Shown here in pieces: positions 33,480-44,083 of a stretch of 64,000 nt of DNA. The notes below the pieces were generated by a model, which saw nothing but the letters and a program-made list of their open reading frames with translations, was not told where the DNA came from and made no database searches. This DNA comes from Lunularia cruciata (Eukaryota > Streptophyta > Marchantiopsida > Lunulariales > Lunulariaceae), in assembly GCA_948567375.1 (NCBI GenBank), contig OX419759.1:40897493-40961492 (forward strand), given 5' to 3'. The position numbers and the translations under genes were made by a program. The stretch's first letter is position 1, and every line of letters begins with the position of its first letter.

Positions 33480-34210
33480 TTAAGAGTCGAGCTTAGGTTC
33501 TTGGGTTGTGACTAGAGAGTATTAGATATAAGAATCAATAGGAAAAGGAATCAACATGTAGTTCACTTACAATCGACCAAGTCTCATCACAAATTGTACT
33601 AGCAGTGTTAGTGGCTGGTCCTCACCTGATGTGGAGTATATTTTATCTCATTGATTTAGTGAAGGCCTTCAATGCATGGAAGACACCTCTCGAAGATGTT
33701 TGGCGAGATGTGGTTTCCCATCACTGTGATTCTTGTTTCAACACTTGAGCAAGAATCAAGTGTTGGAACAAGAAGTGTGATGCAAAACCACAATACACAG
33801 AACGGGAGGAAAGCAAAGAGCTTGGACTGAATAGACTTGGGAAAAAGAGTCATGATAGTAAGTATTATATTCACAAGAGCTATGTAAATAACAGCCAACA
33901 AGTAACTTGAAACGAAAATCATTGAGAAGATTGTTTTAAAAACTACTGATAGACACAAAAAAGTATCTAGAACTGACAAAACTCACAAAAGGAACTGCTA
34001 GAAACAAATCCATGTTACTTCTAGAGTTACATCCAAAATTAAGTTACAAGTGAACGGAAGACTTGCTTGAGAGTTTAGAGTTTGCACTAGGAGAGAGCGC
34101 AAGAGCAGGGTTGCTTGAAAGTTGCACGAGTCCAAAAAAAGATAAACCGATTTTTTGCAATTTTTGAGGATATATGTAGATGGGATCGATATCAACAGGT
34201 GATTTTCTTG
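33480..34210 (-). pseudogene. Right inner arm with coding-like module M4
   Basis: Inverted partner of M2. The minus-strand frame 33,979-33,656 encodes LAVIYIALVNIILTIMTLF, which matches the same region of M2 and M3, and ends with NIFERCLPCIEGLH, the equivalent of the FEKCLSMPLRPS region in M2. The 3' part (33,590-33,660) matches M1 in inverted orientation. Broken by stops. Confidence 0.5.
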
Positions 34211-34214
34211 TAAC

Positions 34215-34563
34215 TGATGGATACCCTTACTTGTTCCAGCTTAGCTAGTTGACTCAACGTGAGCAAAAAATATTTTGAATTGTTTAGAAAGATGTGTGGC
34301 CACGATGGCTAGCTATATTAAAAATTCAACTAACTTATCCATGGCTCAAGTATACAGATAAGTGTTTACTGAAGGGCATTTCTTGAACCATAATTCGTGA
34401 ACTAAAAAGCTACTCAAGACTAGTTCGTAGCAGCTGATTGTTAAGCCTTCGTTAGCCGAGGCTCCATAAGGATGTCTTCTCGATGTAACATTTCGGTGCA
34501 ATTTGTTCTTAGCATATATATGTCATGGGGAAACTGAAATTATGCTTACAATCTATTCTTGTT
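34215..34563 (-). repeat. Right outer arm of the large inverted repeat
   Basis: Reverse-complement partner of 30,228-30,590. It retains the uninterrupted arm (no F insertion), so it documents the original sequence between outer and inner left arms. Confidence 0.8.
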
Positions 34564-34634
34564 TCCTTGTGCCTGCACCTCCACTTCATATAGTTCCCGC
34601 ACAGACAATTTAAAAATTATTAGTACCTATATTT

Positions 34635-34638
<4 letters not shown>

Positions 34639-34705
<67 letters not shown>
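34639..34705. repeat. (TA)n microsatellite, right edge of palindrome
   Basis: 67 bp of alternating TA, mirror partner of 30,035-30,103. Reading frames with Ile-Tyr repeats across it are artefacts. Confidence 0.95.
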
Positions 34706-34709
<4 letters not shown>

Positions 34710-34937
34710 TGGTGCATGCTATCGTTTATTTTATCTGCAGGTGACTCTATGTCCACTGTTATGGACAACCACTAATACTCCTCTCAATATCACGATAATG
34801 AAATCCGTGGCCACCTTTACAACTGCATTCAACTTGAAGGATTTTCTTCTTATCTTCCTATGATAGAGAGTTGATTCACTATTACGGGCATTCATCATTA
34901 CTTGTGATTCTCTCTCTAACCGTAATCTCAATAACGG
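34706..34937. other. Unassigned segment before element D2
   Basis: Contains TTTATCTGCAG|GTGACTC, an acceptor-like site, and an open minus-strand frame (34,931-34,731) without recognised features. Nothing firm. Confidence 0.3.
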
Positions 34938-35812
34938 TGTGTTTTAGTCTTGCAAGTATTAAGTGGTAGTAGAGTGGCACAAAACTTAGAGCATCTAAGT
35001 AGCAAGCTTGATTGGAGAAATGTTCAATGCTCCTAATCTACCTCTCCCCATTAAGCTTTAGTTATGCATTGAGATCACTTTTAAGTTTGAATGGTAGTTC
35101 ATTTTGGTCCTATGTTCATGGTATCAATGATGGAAAACCAAAATTTTATTATCCTCCTTGTACTTACTTATGGATATGTTTAGGATTTAATCATTCACAT
35201 CCTCTTGTAGAGGAAGAAAGACCCAAAACTCTTGCTCAAGACTTTGGAAGTTAATGTTTCAAAAGGAAGAGTGACCATGAGTCCAAGGTGCAAGAATATA
35301 ATCCCATATTGAGAATAGCATTTTGGATATTGAAAAGCCTAAAGAAAGGCATTTGTATAGAAAAGACTATCTTTAGAGAAAAAGGCAGATTAAATATGCA
35401 AGATTTAAGTATTTGTTGACCAAGATATGATAAATTGAAGCAAAAGGGGGTCTAATTTGTCCCCAAGAAAACACCTTGGAGGAATTAAGGAGTTCTATAA
35501 TAGGTTTTTATATTTCAATAGAGATAGAGAGATAAAATTTTTTTATGGTTATGCTACATCTAAGAAAAACTACTTTTGAGTGATCTTGAACTTGATATGA
35601 CCAATTAAGGTTGGAGTATATGAAATCAAGTTGTTTGTGTGGAGATTATGATCAAGTTTGGAGTTTAATCACATCTCAAGTTGTGGATTAAATCAACCTA
35701 TGAAATTTAGTAACATTTTTTGTAGTATAATATTATACCTTTTTATGAATTTGGTGTACAATACTTAAAAAGAGAATTAGGATCTTGGATCAAATATAGG
35801 TGGGTCTATTGT
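34938..35812 (+). repeat. D2 LTR-like repeat, left half
   Basis: Starts TGTGTTTTAGTCTT and follows D1 (21,738-22,585) along its whole length. Interrupted at 35,812 by element A2, with the rest at 49,175-50,050. The ATTG at 35,809-35,812 is repeated at 49,171-49,174 and marks the A2 target site. Confidence 0.7.
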
Positions 35813-35978
35813 GTCATGCCATTTGTAGCGCCGCACCTAGATTGCTTGGACTCTAGAGTAGTAGTGTTGGTAGTTAGGAGTATTTTGGTAGTTACTCATA
35901 GACTATTTGTTGATGGTCAGATTTCATGTTGTGGTATTGAGTACATGGTGGGGCCCACTATCACTTAGCACCATTGGT
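35813..35978 (+). repeat. 5' LTR fragment of A2
   Basis: Matches 3,378-3,540 and 48,630-48,800. It stops at GCACCATTGG and jumps directly into gag (equivalent of A1 5,750). CATTGGTG is present at both break points, so a microhomology deletion removed the rest of the LTR, the leader and the gag start. Confidence 0.75.
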
Positions 35979-36800
35979 GGATCTCTTGGAGATGGTGCTA
36001 CTACGAGTGGAGGTACTACTACAAGAGGAGGTGAAGTACAAGGGTTTAACCCCATGGTGGAGTTCTTCTAGTGTTTGAGGCAAAACAACCAAGGAGTGTG
36101 GACTGACAAGTTGAGGAGCTTGCAAGAGTTCACACGGAAGGCTAGAGGAAGCCTATGTGAGACATACACTCGCATGAGACAACTGATCAAATTTACTCAA
36201 GGAGTTATTGAGACCCAAGCAGTCTAACTTTAGTATGGGATATTGGACAAGGAGTTGCAATGTAGAGTCCATGATGTTATGTTGTTATAGGCTACTTCAC
36301 CTACTTTGGCAGTAGTCTTTGGTTTGGCTGAGCGTATTGAGCTCAACAAGGTGGAAGAGAGTGTGGTGACATTTGGATTTGGTAGGGAGAACTCATCCAC
36401 ACCTATTACTTCTTCTAGAGTGCACCACAACATGTTTGTTTTTGAGGACAAAGTGGACAGCCCAGATCCTATGGAGCGAGTGGAGAGCATACTATAGCTA
36501 GACCCTTACCTTCATTTTTGGGTCAGCAACAGCCAATGAGTGGTGGTGTTGCTTGTTGGACTTGTGGTGGACCTCATCACATGAGAGAGTGCACTCAAGG
36601 CATCAAACCTAATACCTCTAGTGCATCACAACTAGGACATAGACAATGTGAGCATTGCCATAGATTTGGTCACACCAATGACCAATGCTTTGACCTACAT
36701 CTAGAGTTACGGGGTGGTAGGGCTGCTATGGCAGGTGGTAGAGGAGCTCCAAGTCATGGAGGATAAGGTGGTAGTAGATGATCTATACTTGGTAGGGGTG
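35979..36800 (+). pseudogene. Gag relic of A2, with two zinc knuckles
   Basis: Nucleocapsid-type region. The first knuckle at 36,554-36,592 is CWTCGGPHHMREC (Cx2Cx3Hx4C). The second at 36,647-36,688 is CEHCHRFGHTNDQC, a perfect Cx2Cx4Hx4C. Gly-rich residues follow. Upstream, FGLAERIELNKVEESVVTFG (from about 36,318) is open and matches A1. N-terminal part missing because of the LTR-gag deletion. Confidence 0.75.
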
Positions 36801-37079
36801 CAACACCTGCCCTTACTTTAATACAAACATGGCTACTCAAATTGAGTAATTGGAGTAGAGATAGGGTAGCATGACCATTGATCAAAGGAGATCAAATTTG
36901 GGTGTTGAGGCTTCCACCTCATATGTTGGTGATAGAGATATCTTGGACTTCATGTGTAGAGTAGCACAAGTGGGTGCATCTGCCACAATGACTAGGAGTG
37001 TAGTATGTGCTCTAGAGCCTAGAGGAGCATTAGTGGAGTTGGACCCATAGAGAGGAGAGGTTGGTAGATAAGTCTGACT

Positions 37080-37930
37080 CTCCTAGTATTTTACACTTTG
37101 AGGTACTATCAATGACATCCATGGCTCCTAGACGTCCTAGTGTAGGTGTGGTAGGTGGTGATAAGGTGCATAATAGATTACCTACTAGTCAACCAACTAC
37201 TACTACATAATTGAGTCTAGCTCAATGCTGAGGGCAGCTTAATTGATTATGCACTTTCCAATATTCTCAACCAATGACATGTTTACATTGGGAGTTGACC
37301 CAAACCCCAATGTTTTGATTGGCTGCCATACATTGTGACATTAGTGATGATGTGGTTCCTACTTCTAGAGCAGAGGTGGTTGATAGTGGAGTTGATTTGG
37401 TTGAGGAGCATGGGATCCGCTCAACAACCAATGGTTTATGTCAAGTAGCAACGGCTAGATTGGAGGAGTTACCAACTAGACAGGAGGAGTTACCAACTAG
37501 ACCGGCCTTTAAGTGAGCACAATTTACACTTAAATTTGTCCTATTGGATAACCAAAGGGGAATTTTTTTTGGTAGGACCTTCAAGGAAGGTCTATACACC
37601 ACCACAAAGGGGGTCTTACTAGACTCTAGTGCACAACCCCTTATGTTGGGGAAGGTTGAAGTTATTGGTTTGGAATTACAAAAGACCAATTTTGAGAGGT
37701 GTCTATTTCAGATCCAAACATCCCTAGGGGTGGTTCTACATAGTACATCACGTGCGGAGAGCTTGTTATTCAAATTCAGCCCGATCATCTGATTGATAGC
37801 TCTGTGGTGAGAGCTCAGGCGATTACAACCGTAGTTGAATTGTATGATTTGCTAGTTAGGGAAACAATATTATACCCCATGGGTTTCAATATTGACTATT
37901 GGGAGGAGATAACCTCTTATAGACCAGGTT
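37080..37930 (+). pseudogene. Protease region relic of A2
   Basis: Frames at 37,319-37,516 and 37,544-37,792. The second holds GVLLDSSAQPLMLGK, where LLDSS is the likely relic of an LLDSG-type retropepsin active site. A1 has the same region. The tandem motif EELPTRQEELPTR (37,466-37,505) is a small in-frame duplication not present in A1. Confidence 0.6.
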
Positions 37931-39890
37931 GGTAGTCAAGTGAATGACAAGTATATCACCTACTAGTATGCTTTAGTAGTGGTAGTCTTGGCTCACTAGA
38001 GTTTGGGACCATGGTGGCATCAATTTTGGCTTTCAATGGTTTTGTTACTTGGCCTGGTGACTTATTGGAGGGGATTGCCCATGCAAAGCATACTCTAGTA
38101 CCAAAGGATATCACTTGGATTTAGAGTACGAGTGGGATTGTTCTATTCACCTTGGATATTCCATTGTAGAGTTCAAAGGAAGCATTGTAGCAACATGCAT
38201 ATCAGTTGGTGCATTAGGCTTGGAGTGGGGCCTTTGTACCACCAGGAGACCAGTGTGAGGATGAGCCTCTAGAGTTGATTACCTTGACCTCTCTAGATAC
38301 CATACTCATTGTTTGACAATATCCAGTAGAGGGAGTATGCCTATTGGAGTTGATTGGTGGGATTAGCACTAGATTAGCTGCAATACTATAGGCATGTATA
38401 TGAGTACAAAGGTATTTATATGTGGAGAGAGATGAGACTGCTAGGCAAGTCTCTTTTCATCATGTGGCACACTTGGCCTATCGGTATCCTAAGTTATTAT
38501 TGATGTCAATAGTTAGGGGTTACCAAAAGACCCTACTAGTAGACATTTCCTTATTGGGGATGTAGGATCTAGAGAGATATGTTCCCATTCATTTTGTGAT
38601 TTCTAGATGGCCATGTAAGGGACATACACATGTTGGCCGAGGTTTGGGTCTTAAGGATCCCTATTTTGGTGTGTTTTGGGAGATGTTACAAATACTATGA
38701 CATCTCCATGTTCATCAATCTGTTTCTCCAACTTACATTGTGGAGAGCATCCCTTTGATATGTGATTCTAATACCCGGATGGTGGCAAGTATACATCAGG
38801 TCCATTCTTGGATGAGACCTAACATGTTGTTGCATGCAGCTAGAGTGAGATCACGGGCTCATTGTCTTTGTTTTTTATGGACAAACCTCTTACCCAAAGA
38901 GGTTCTAGAACATGCTTATGATGGGATTCAATGACTAGCCCACCTCATTGTTGATGACATCTTGGATGTTAGGCATCATTCCCAAACAATGGTAGTGGTT
39001 GATAGGTCACCTATGGCAGTGATGAACCTAGTTGGACAGCTTTGAGCCAATTTTCCCACACTTATGAGTTTCCCAAGCTCCCATGCTTTTTGAGAGGGAG
39101 GTCCTAGACTTATTTGGGACTCATAGTTACAATAGTTGGTGGAGCCCAAGGTGGATTAGAGAGAGTGGGCAATGGGTTTTTGCATTGGTATTACCACTAT
39201 TCTTGTAGTGTTAGAGGTATCCAAGCATCAAGTGTTTAGGTCAAGCTATAGACCTAAATTGTTTGACCTGGATTGTGAGCCTTGGCTTGGCGGAGCCCCA
39301 TAGAATGCGCTTGATAAGCATCATCACTTGGACACTTGTAAGCTCTGTGCATATAAAGACAATTCAAACACATTTTATGGGCAATGAACCAAGTGGATAG
39401 GGTATTCTTGGGACAAAACTAGTGGCTACTTACTAGGGAGAGTGGTTTACTTGGAGTCCATCCAGTGAGTGTGGTCTACTTGGATTACACCCTTGTCTAC
39501 TTGGGATGCTACTAGAGGACATATGAAGCTTGTAGCCAAAGTGGAGGGAGTTTTTCATGTGGAGGTTGGGACTTCTTGTGGTTGGAGGTATGACACTATT
39601 GCTCCCAAGGGCCCAGTGTAGTAGCCAATCAATACACCTTCCACTCCTACGACAATTACAGAGGATACTTGGGAGCCAAATCTTGGACCCAAGCTTACAA
39701 GAGGGGAAAGACTTAGAGTTTGGAGGTTCTTGAGAAGCTACATGAGTTGTTTGATTTAAGTATGAAGGATTGGGTGCTCTTAAGGGACATGGCATTTGGA
39801 TTGAGTTGACTAAAAATACACTAGTTTTTTGACATCCTTATCAATATAGTGACATGGAGAGAGCATTGATTTAGAGCCATAGGAGAGACC
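37931..39890 (+). pseudogene. Long linker between protease and reverse transcriptase of A2
   Basis: About 2 kb of broken coding-like DNA with no recognised domain. 38,000-38,830 is shared with A1 (15,050-15,840). A shifted frame shows a Pro-rich, TPSTPTTITEDTW-like segment near 39,640. This is longer than the usual spacing between protease and RT in Ty3/gypsy elements. Confidence 0.45.
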
Positions 39891-39899
39891 TTTTTGAGG

Positions 39900-40560
39900 C
39901 TGGTTTGGTGGAGATTCACATGGAGAGTATGCAATAGTTGCAATGATGCCAACCAAGAAAGATATGCATGGCAAATACACATATAAGCGGATGTGTGGAG
40001 ATTACCATCCTATCAACCAACAAACTAGGGCTGATTGGTAAGCCATGCCTACACTGAAGGAGATCTTTGATATGATTGGGCATGCAAAGGTCTTTAGAAC
40101 TTTGGATCTTTGAGGAGGATATCATTGGTTGTTGATCATGGAGGAGGATAAGTCCAAGACAACATTTTAGGCTATTGATCCTCATGGCAAGGATATGTTA
40201 TATTAGTGGAGGTTCTTACCATTGGGGTTAAAGAATACTCCTACCAAGTTCCAAAGGATAGGATCTTAGCTGGATTGGACTTTGCTTGGTGCTACATTAA
40301 TGAAATTTTGGTCTATAACATTACTATGGAGGAGCATGAGGGATAGTTGTTGGAGGTGTTTGAAAGATTGAGATCTCATGGACTCAAATTACATCTTGGG
40401 AAATGTAGATTCTTCCATGAGTAGGTTGAGTATCTAGATCACACTATCTACCCTAGAGGACTTGGTGTTTGGTAGACCAAGGTGGAGGCTATTGCACATA
40501 TTCCTTAGCCTATGTATGTGAGCAGAGTGTGAGTATTCCTTGGGTTGGCAAACTTCTATT
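39900..40560 (+). pseudogene. Reverse transcriptase relic of A2
   Basis: Shows RMCGDYHPINQQT at about 39,990, AMPTLKEIFDMIGHAKVFRT, a catalytic-region TLDL, then DPHGKDMLY and LPLGLKNTPTKFQR. The YxDD-type site reads CYINEILVYN at 40,290-40,319, so both Asp are replaced (N, E). SHGLKLHLGKCRFFHE follows. Stops in several places. Clearly Ty3/gypsy type by order and motifs. Confidence 0.8.
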
Positions 40561-41190
40561 GCTGTTATGTTAGAGGATTTAGTGCCATTGCCAAGGCCTT
40601 GATCAAGTTTACCAAGCTTACACAAGAGTGGTGTTGGGGAGATGAGCAAGAGAGAGCTTTTGTAGAGCTCAAGGAGAGGTTGAAATCTACTCCTATTTTG
40701 AGGAGATAGATCAGAGGACAACCATTTCAGGTTCATATTGATTGGAGTATGTTGGGGCTTGGAGCAGTGCTCACCTAGTATAATGATGAGGGGAAGGAGT
40801 TTATGGTTGCCTATGCTAGTTGCTCCAACAATTCAGTTGAGGCAAAGTATAGTTCATATGAGGGAGAGTGCTTAGTAGTAACACATTTTCAATGTTACCT
40901 ATTACCCCTTTACTCTCATCATTGATCATCAGTCATTAAAGTGGTTGATGGAATCCAACAAAATTTTAGGAAAGCTTGTATGATGGGCTTTGATTTTATA
41001 GGAGTATGATTTTATGGTTATTCACAAACTTGGAGTGGCAAACTATGATGCAAATGGGTTGAGTAGAAACTCATGTCCCAACCAACACAATCAGACTGGA
41101 GCACGTTGGCATGGTGAGACATATGAGGAGATGGTGCCTAATAAGCATGCATCTACCTTTCTTTTCATATTTTTGAGGCTTTGGTGCTAT
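40561..41190 (+). pseudogene. RNase H relic of A2
   Basis: GQPFQVHIDWSMLGLGAVLT at about 40,720 and DEGKEFMVAYAS, then SVEAKYSSYEGECLVV, give the Ty3-type RNase H start. LWWLMES-like residues around 40,940 and VIHKLGVANYDANGLSRNSC (41,014 onward) form its tail. One Gly/Asp-rich linker leads to integrase. Confidence 0.75.
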
Positions 41191-41994
41191 CTCTCTTAGC
41201 GCATACAAGAGGAGTTTATTGAGGTCAAAGATCTAGAGAGTGGAGATAGTAGTACAATTCAGCAAGACATTCACGATGATGTCTTAGTGTGGCCTATCTT
41301 TGCACTAGTGTTGTGGGTGGCACAATTGGAGCCAAGGAGAGAGATAATGTTCTTCAACAAGCTAGATGGTTCAGATTGGAGAGCAAACATCTTTTTTATG
41401 TAAGGGAGGATGGTAGAGTACAAGTAGTACCACTTCTATCTCAAAGATCACAATTGGTCCGTCATGCTCATGAGGAGCTAGGACATTTTGGAGTAAAACA
41501 ACACATAGCTTACTCTAGAGTCATTATCGGTGGCATGATATGCAGACCACTGTACAACAATTTGTTGCCAAATGTGTGGTGTGATCAAGTTTGAGCATAA
41601 TTCAATGCTCTTATGCCATAGTTGTACCCATTACCTATCATGGGATTGGGTTACCGTTGGAGTTTGGACTTTGCTAGACCTTTACCTTTGACAATGAGAT
41701 ATCATTGATACGTTTTGGTTATGGTGGAACATTTCTCAAGTGGATTGAGTTGGTCGCACTTCCTGACAAGCCCAATGAAAGGATGGCTTACTTGTTCCTA
41801 GATTGAGTTCTCAGTTAATTTGGTGCACCAACTGAGGTTTTGACTAATTAAGAGTTCTTGGGGGAGTTTCAAGTCTTGTGTGACAAGACTTTGATTGATC
41901 ATCATACTACCTCCCGATATCACTTGTAACAATATGGAGTTTAGCGACGAAGTCAGTTGGGCTCACGAAGTAACACATAAGACAAATTAGCCTA

Positions 41995-42007
41995 GAATAT
42001 TCCGGAA
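41995..42007 (+). promoter_or_regulatory. Heat-shock element array 1 in C2 LTR
   Basis: GAATATTCCGGAA: three perfect inverted GAA/TTC units with the 2-bp spacing required by heat-shock factors (nGAAnnTTCnnGAAn). Also present in the 3' LTR. Confidence 0.75.
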
Positions 42008-42015
42008 GTATCTAG

Positions 42016-42035
42016 GAAGCTTCTTGGGAAGCTTC
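42016..42035 (+). promoter_or_regulatory. Heat-shock element array 2 in C2 LTR
   Basis: GAAGCTTC twice with a 4-bp gap (42,016-42,023 and 42,028-42,035). Two-unit half-arrays rather than a full three-unit site. Partly lost in the 3' LTR. Confidence 0.55.
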
Positions 42036-42069
42036 TTGGTTAGCTTAGCTTGCATCTTAAGTAAGTAGC

Positions 42070-42096
42070 TTCTAGAAGGAAGCTTCTAGAAGCTTC
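42070..42096 (+). promoter_or_regulatory. Heat-shock element array 3 in C2 LTR, four-unit core
   Basis: 42,079-42,096 reads GAAGCTTCTAGAAGCTTC, four perfect alternating units. It is preceded by TTCTAGAA at 42,070-42,077. This is the strongest array and is unchanged in the 3' LTR. Confidence 0.8.
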
Positions 42097-42129
42097 CAAC
42101 TAGCTTAGCTTGCACACCAAGTAGGCGGC

Positions 42130-42158
42130 TTCTAGAAGGAAGTTTCTTGAGAAGCTTC
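42130..42158 (+). promoter_or_regulatory. Heat-shock element array 4 in C2 LTR
   Basis: TTCTAGAA (42,130-42,137), GAAGTTTC (42,139-42,146) and GAAGCTTC (42,151-42,158), each a correctly spaced pair, separated by imperfect units. Confidence 0.6.
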
Positions 42159-42197
42159 CTAGTTAACTTGGCTTGCACTCTAAGAAAGCGGCTTGAG

Positions 42198-42217
42198 GAA
42201 GCTTCTTGAGAAGCTTC
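42198..42217 (+). promoter_or_regulatory. Heat-shock element array 5 in C2 LTR
   Basis: GAAGCTTC (42,198-42,205) and GAAGCTTC (42,210-42,217), with TTGA between. The closest array to the TATA box, about 20 bp upstream of it. Confidence 0.6.
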
Positions 42218-42236
42218 TCAAGGGCCTTGTATGCTA

Positions 42237-42246
42237 CCTATAAATA
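42237..42246 (+). promoter_or_regulatory. TATA box of C2 LTR
   Basis: CCTATAAATA, followed about 100 bp later by the LTR end. Repeated in the 3' LTR and in the C1 LTR relic at about 20,850. The transcription start would fall near 42,270. Confidence 0.75.
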
Positions 42247-42351
42247 CCAAAGCCAAAGCTCGTGCTAGTCATTCGGAGTTTTCCCTCATTCAAGTGTTCC
42301 AATGTGAGTTTCCATTCTCCTATTCCTCTCCTCAGATTCAGTCTTTTACAT

Positions 42352-42366
42352 TGGTATCAGAGCAGG
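42352..42366 (+). promoter_or_regulatory. Primer-binding site of C2
   Basis: TGGTATCAGAGCAGG, one base after the LTR, is the usual complement of the 3' end of plant initiator Met-tRNA. Confidence 0.9.
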
Positions 42367-42621
42367 AATGGGATGGATGGAATTTATGGACCACCAAATC
42401 CACTTCCACCAAACCATTGGGACTTTCATGTCCAGATATTACCAAAGCATCATTTCATGCAATTCATCACCTCGCCCTTTGGGCAGGATTTTCTACATAT
42501 GATCATCGTGTCAGAGGAACCTTTGATACTTCCAGTTATAACTTATGGAGAACGGTGGACGTGTTGTATCTATGTGTTAATCAACTAGATAAATTGAGTG
42601 TAGTGGAATAGAGTAGTAGCG

Positions 42622-43460
42622 ATGACGACAATACCGGATGTTATCCTTGCAATGAAACAACAAATCGAGCATCTTACTCAATTGTTGGATGAACGAGACC
42701 AGCAACGACGAGAATAGATAGATAGAGTGCCAATTCGAGATGGAGAAGATTGCATTTGATTTCCGAAACCCAAGGTGTTTGAAGGCAAGAATCTTCCAAG
42801 CACAGTGGAGAATTTTGTATTTGATTGCAAACGTTACTTTGAAGCCACCAATCTTCAAGACAAGCGGAAACAAATTCTCTTGGCTTCTAGCCAATTGGAT
42901 GGCGTGGCAAAACTTTGGTGGCGATTTTGAGTAGAAAGAGCTGAACGACAAATTGTTACACCAATTTTGACATGGGCAAAATTCAAAGATGCAATACTTG
43001 GTCGACTTCAAACAATAAATGCCACCCGATCCGCATGAGATAAATTGGCAGAGTTGAGGCAGATTGGCTTAGTGAGAAGCTACATCACACAATTTCAGAA
43101 CATCATCATGCAAATTCCAGATATCCAAGAAGGTGAAGTTCTGGATCGATTTGTGCAAGGATTGAAGTCACAAACAAATTGGAGGTGACCATGCGAGAGC
43201 CACAAAATGTAGAAGAAGCTATGCAATTGGCTGAGCATTTTGATTCCTTGGTTGCAACAAATTGGTCTCAACCTCGACCTGCACAAAGCCTACCAGTACA
43301 CTACGCACAAGTGGAAGAACCAGTACCAATGGAGATTGATGCTATCCAACGAAGACCACTTGGCACAGCAGATAGAGAAAGATTACGACAAAACAGAGGT
43401 TGCTTTTATTGTTGCCAAGTTGGACATCGCATTGCTGAATGTCCACTTAGGAATGGGTGA
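42622..43460 (+). pseudogene. Gag of C2, with zinc knuckle
   Basis: Capsid/nucleocapsid protein. The first ATG after the leader (42,622) gives MTTIPDVILAMKQQIEHLTQ, then a stop within about 35 codons. Later frames show FPKPKVFEGKN, LLASSQLDGVAKLWWR, the usual gag core, and SYITQFQNIIMQIPD. The zinc knuckle is at 43,401-43,442 (CFYCCQVGHRIAEC, Cx2Cx4Hx4C). Three or more stops and at least one frame change. The start is inferred from position and from coiled-coil-like opening residues. Confidence 0.85.
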
Positions 43461-43552
43461 TCTTGACAAGTTGCCCAGATGGAGTTTATGGAAAAGAATG
43501 ATCAAGGAAACAAAGAATCCCAGTAGGAGATTTTGAGCCGCCTACTGGGAGC

Positions 43553-43945
43553 TTGATTAGTTCCAATGGGATTGAAGGCTCAACATATGCAAGTTTGCTT
43601 CACTTGCAAGGTACGATATCTAATCGGGGTTGTAGGATTTTGGTTGATTTTGGAAGTTCAGAGAATTGCATGTCTATGCAAGTAGCAAAGGAATTGGGTA
43701 TTCCTATCAAGCAAGTGATTGGAAGTAGTTTGATGATGGCGGATGGTAGAAAAGGTTCTGCATTTTGCACCTCGCATCCTGTTACCTTCAAGATTGGGAA
43801 GGAGTATTTGGAGTGTATGAGGTTTGTAGTGGCACCTCTACACTATGATATCATTCTGGTTCTACCTTGGCTTGAACGTCATAAGGTTCAATTCGATTGG
43901 ACCCAACGTCAAATTCAAGTACAACACCAAGGTAGGAATTTCTGA
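43553..43945 (+). pseudogene. Aspartic protease of C2
   Basis: Open for 130 codons. ILVDFGSSENCMS is the retropepsin active-site region. The usual Ser/Thr of D-S/T-G is Phe here, a one-base change that would disable it. PLHYDIILVLPWLERHK near the end is the conserved second half (ILG-like flap-to-C-terminal motif). In a different reading frame from the gag end, so one frame change lies between. Confidence 0.85.
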
Positions 43946-44083
43946 TTAGGTTGTCTGGCACCTCTGAGTAAGACACCTAAGAATAGTCAGTCCCAAGATG
44001 GGAAGTTTGTTGAGAAGGTAGCCATAGAGCAAATCTGGAAGGGAGATGAGTCCCAAGATGGGAAGTTTGCCAAGAAGGCAACC

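Larger units (their letters stand above)
41925..42350 (+). repeat. 5' LTR of C2
   Basis: TGTAACAATATGG...CTTTTACA. Carries five clusters of alternating GAA and TTC triplets (annotated separately), then a TATA box. Has AT-poor, palindrome-rich sequence (repeated TTCTAGAAG and GAAGCTTC) unlike the other LTR families in the window. Confidence 0.95.

Noticed and set aside
42070-42217. GAAGCTTC palindromes as a CRISPR-like or satellite array
   Set aside because: Spacing and context fit heat-shock elements in an LTR promoter; no regular spacers.
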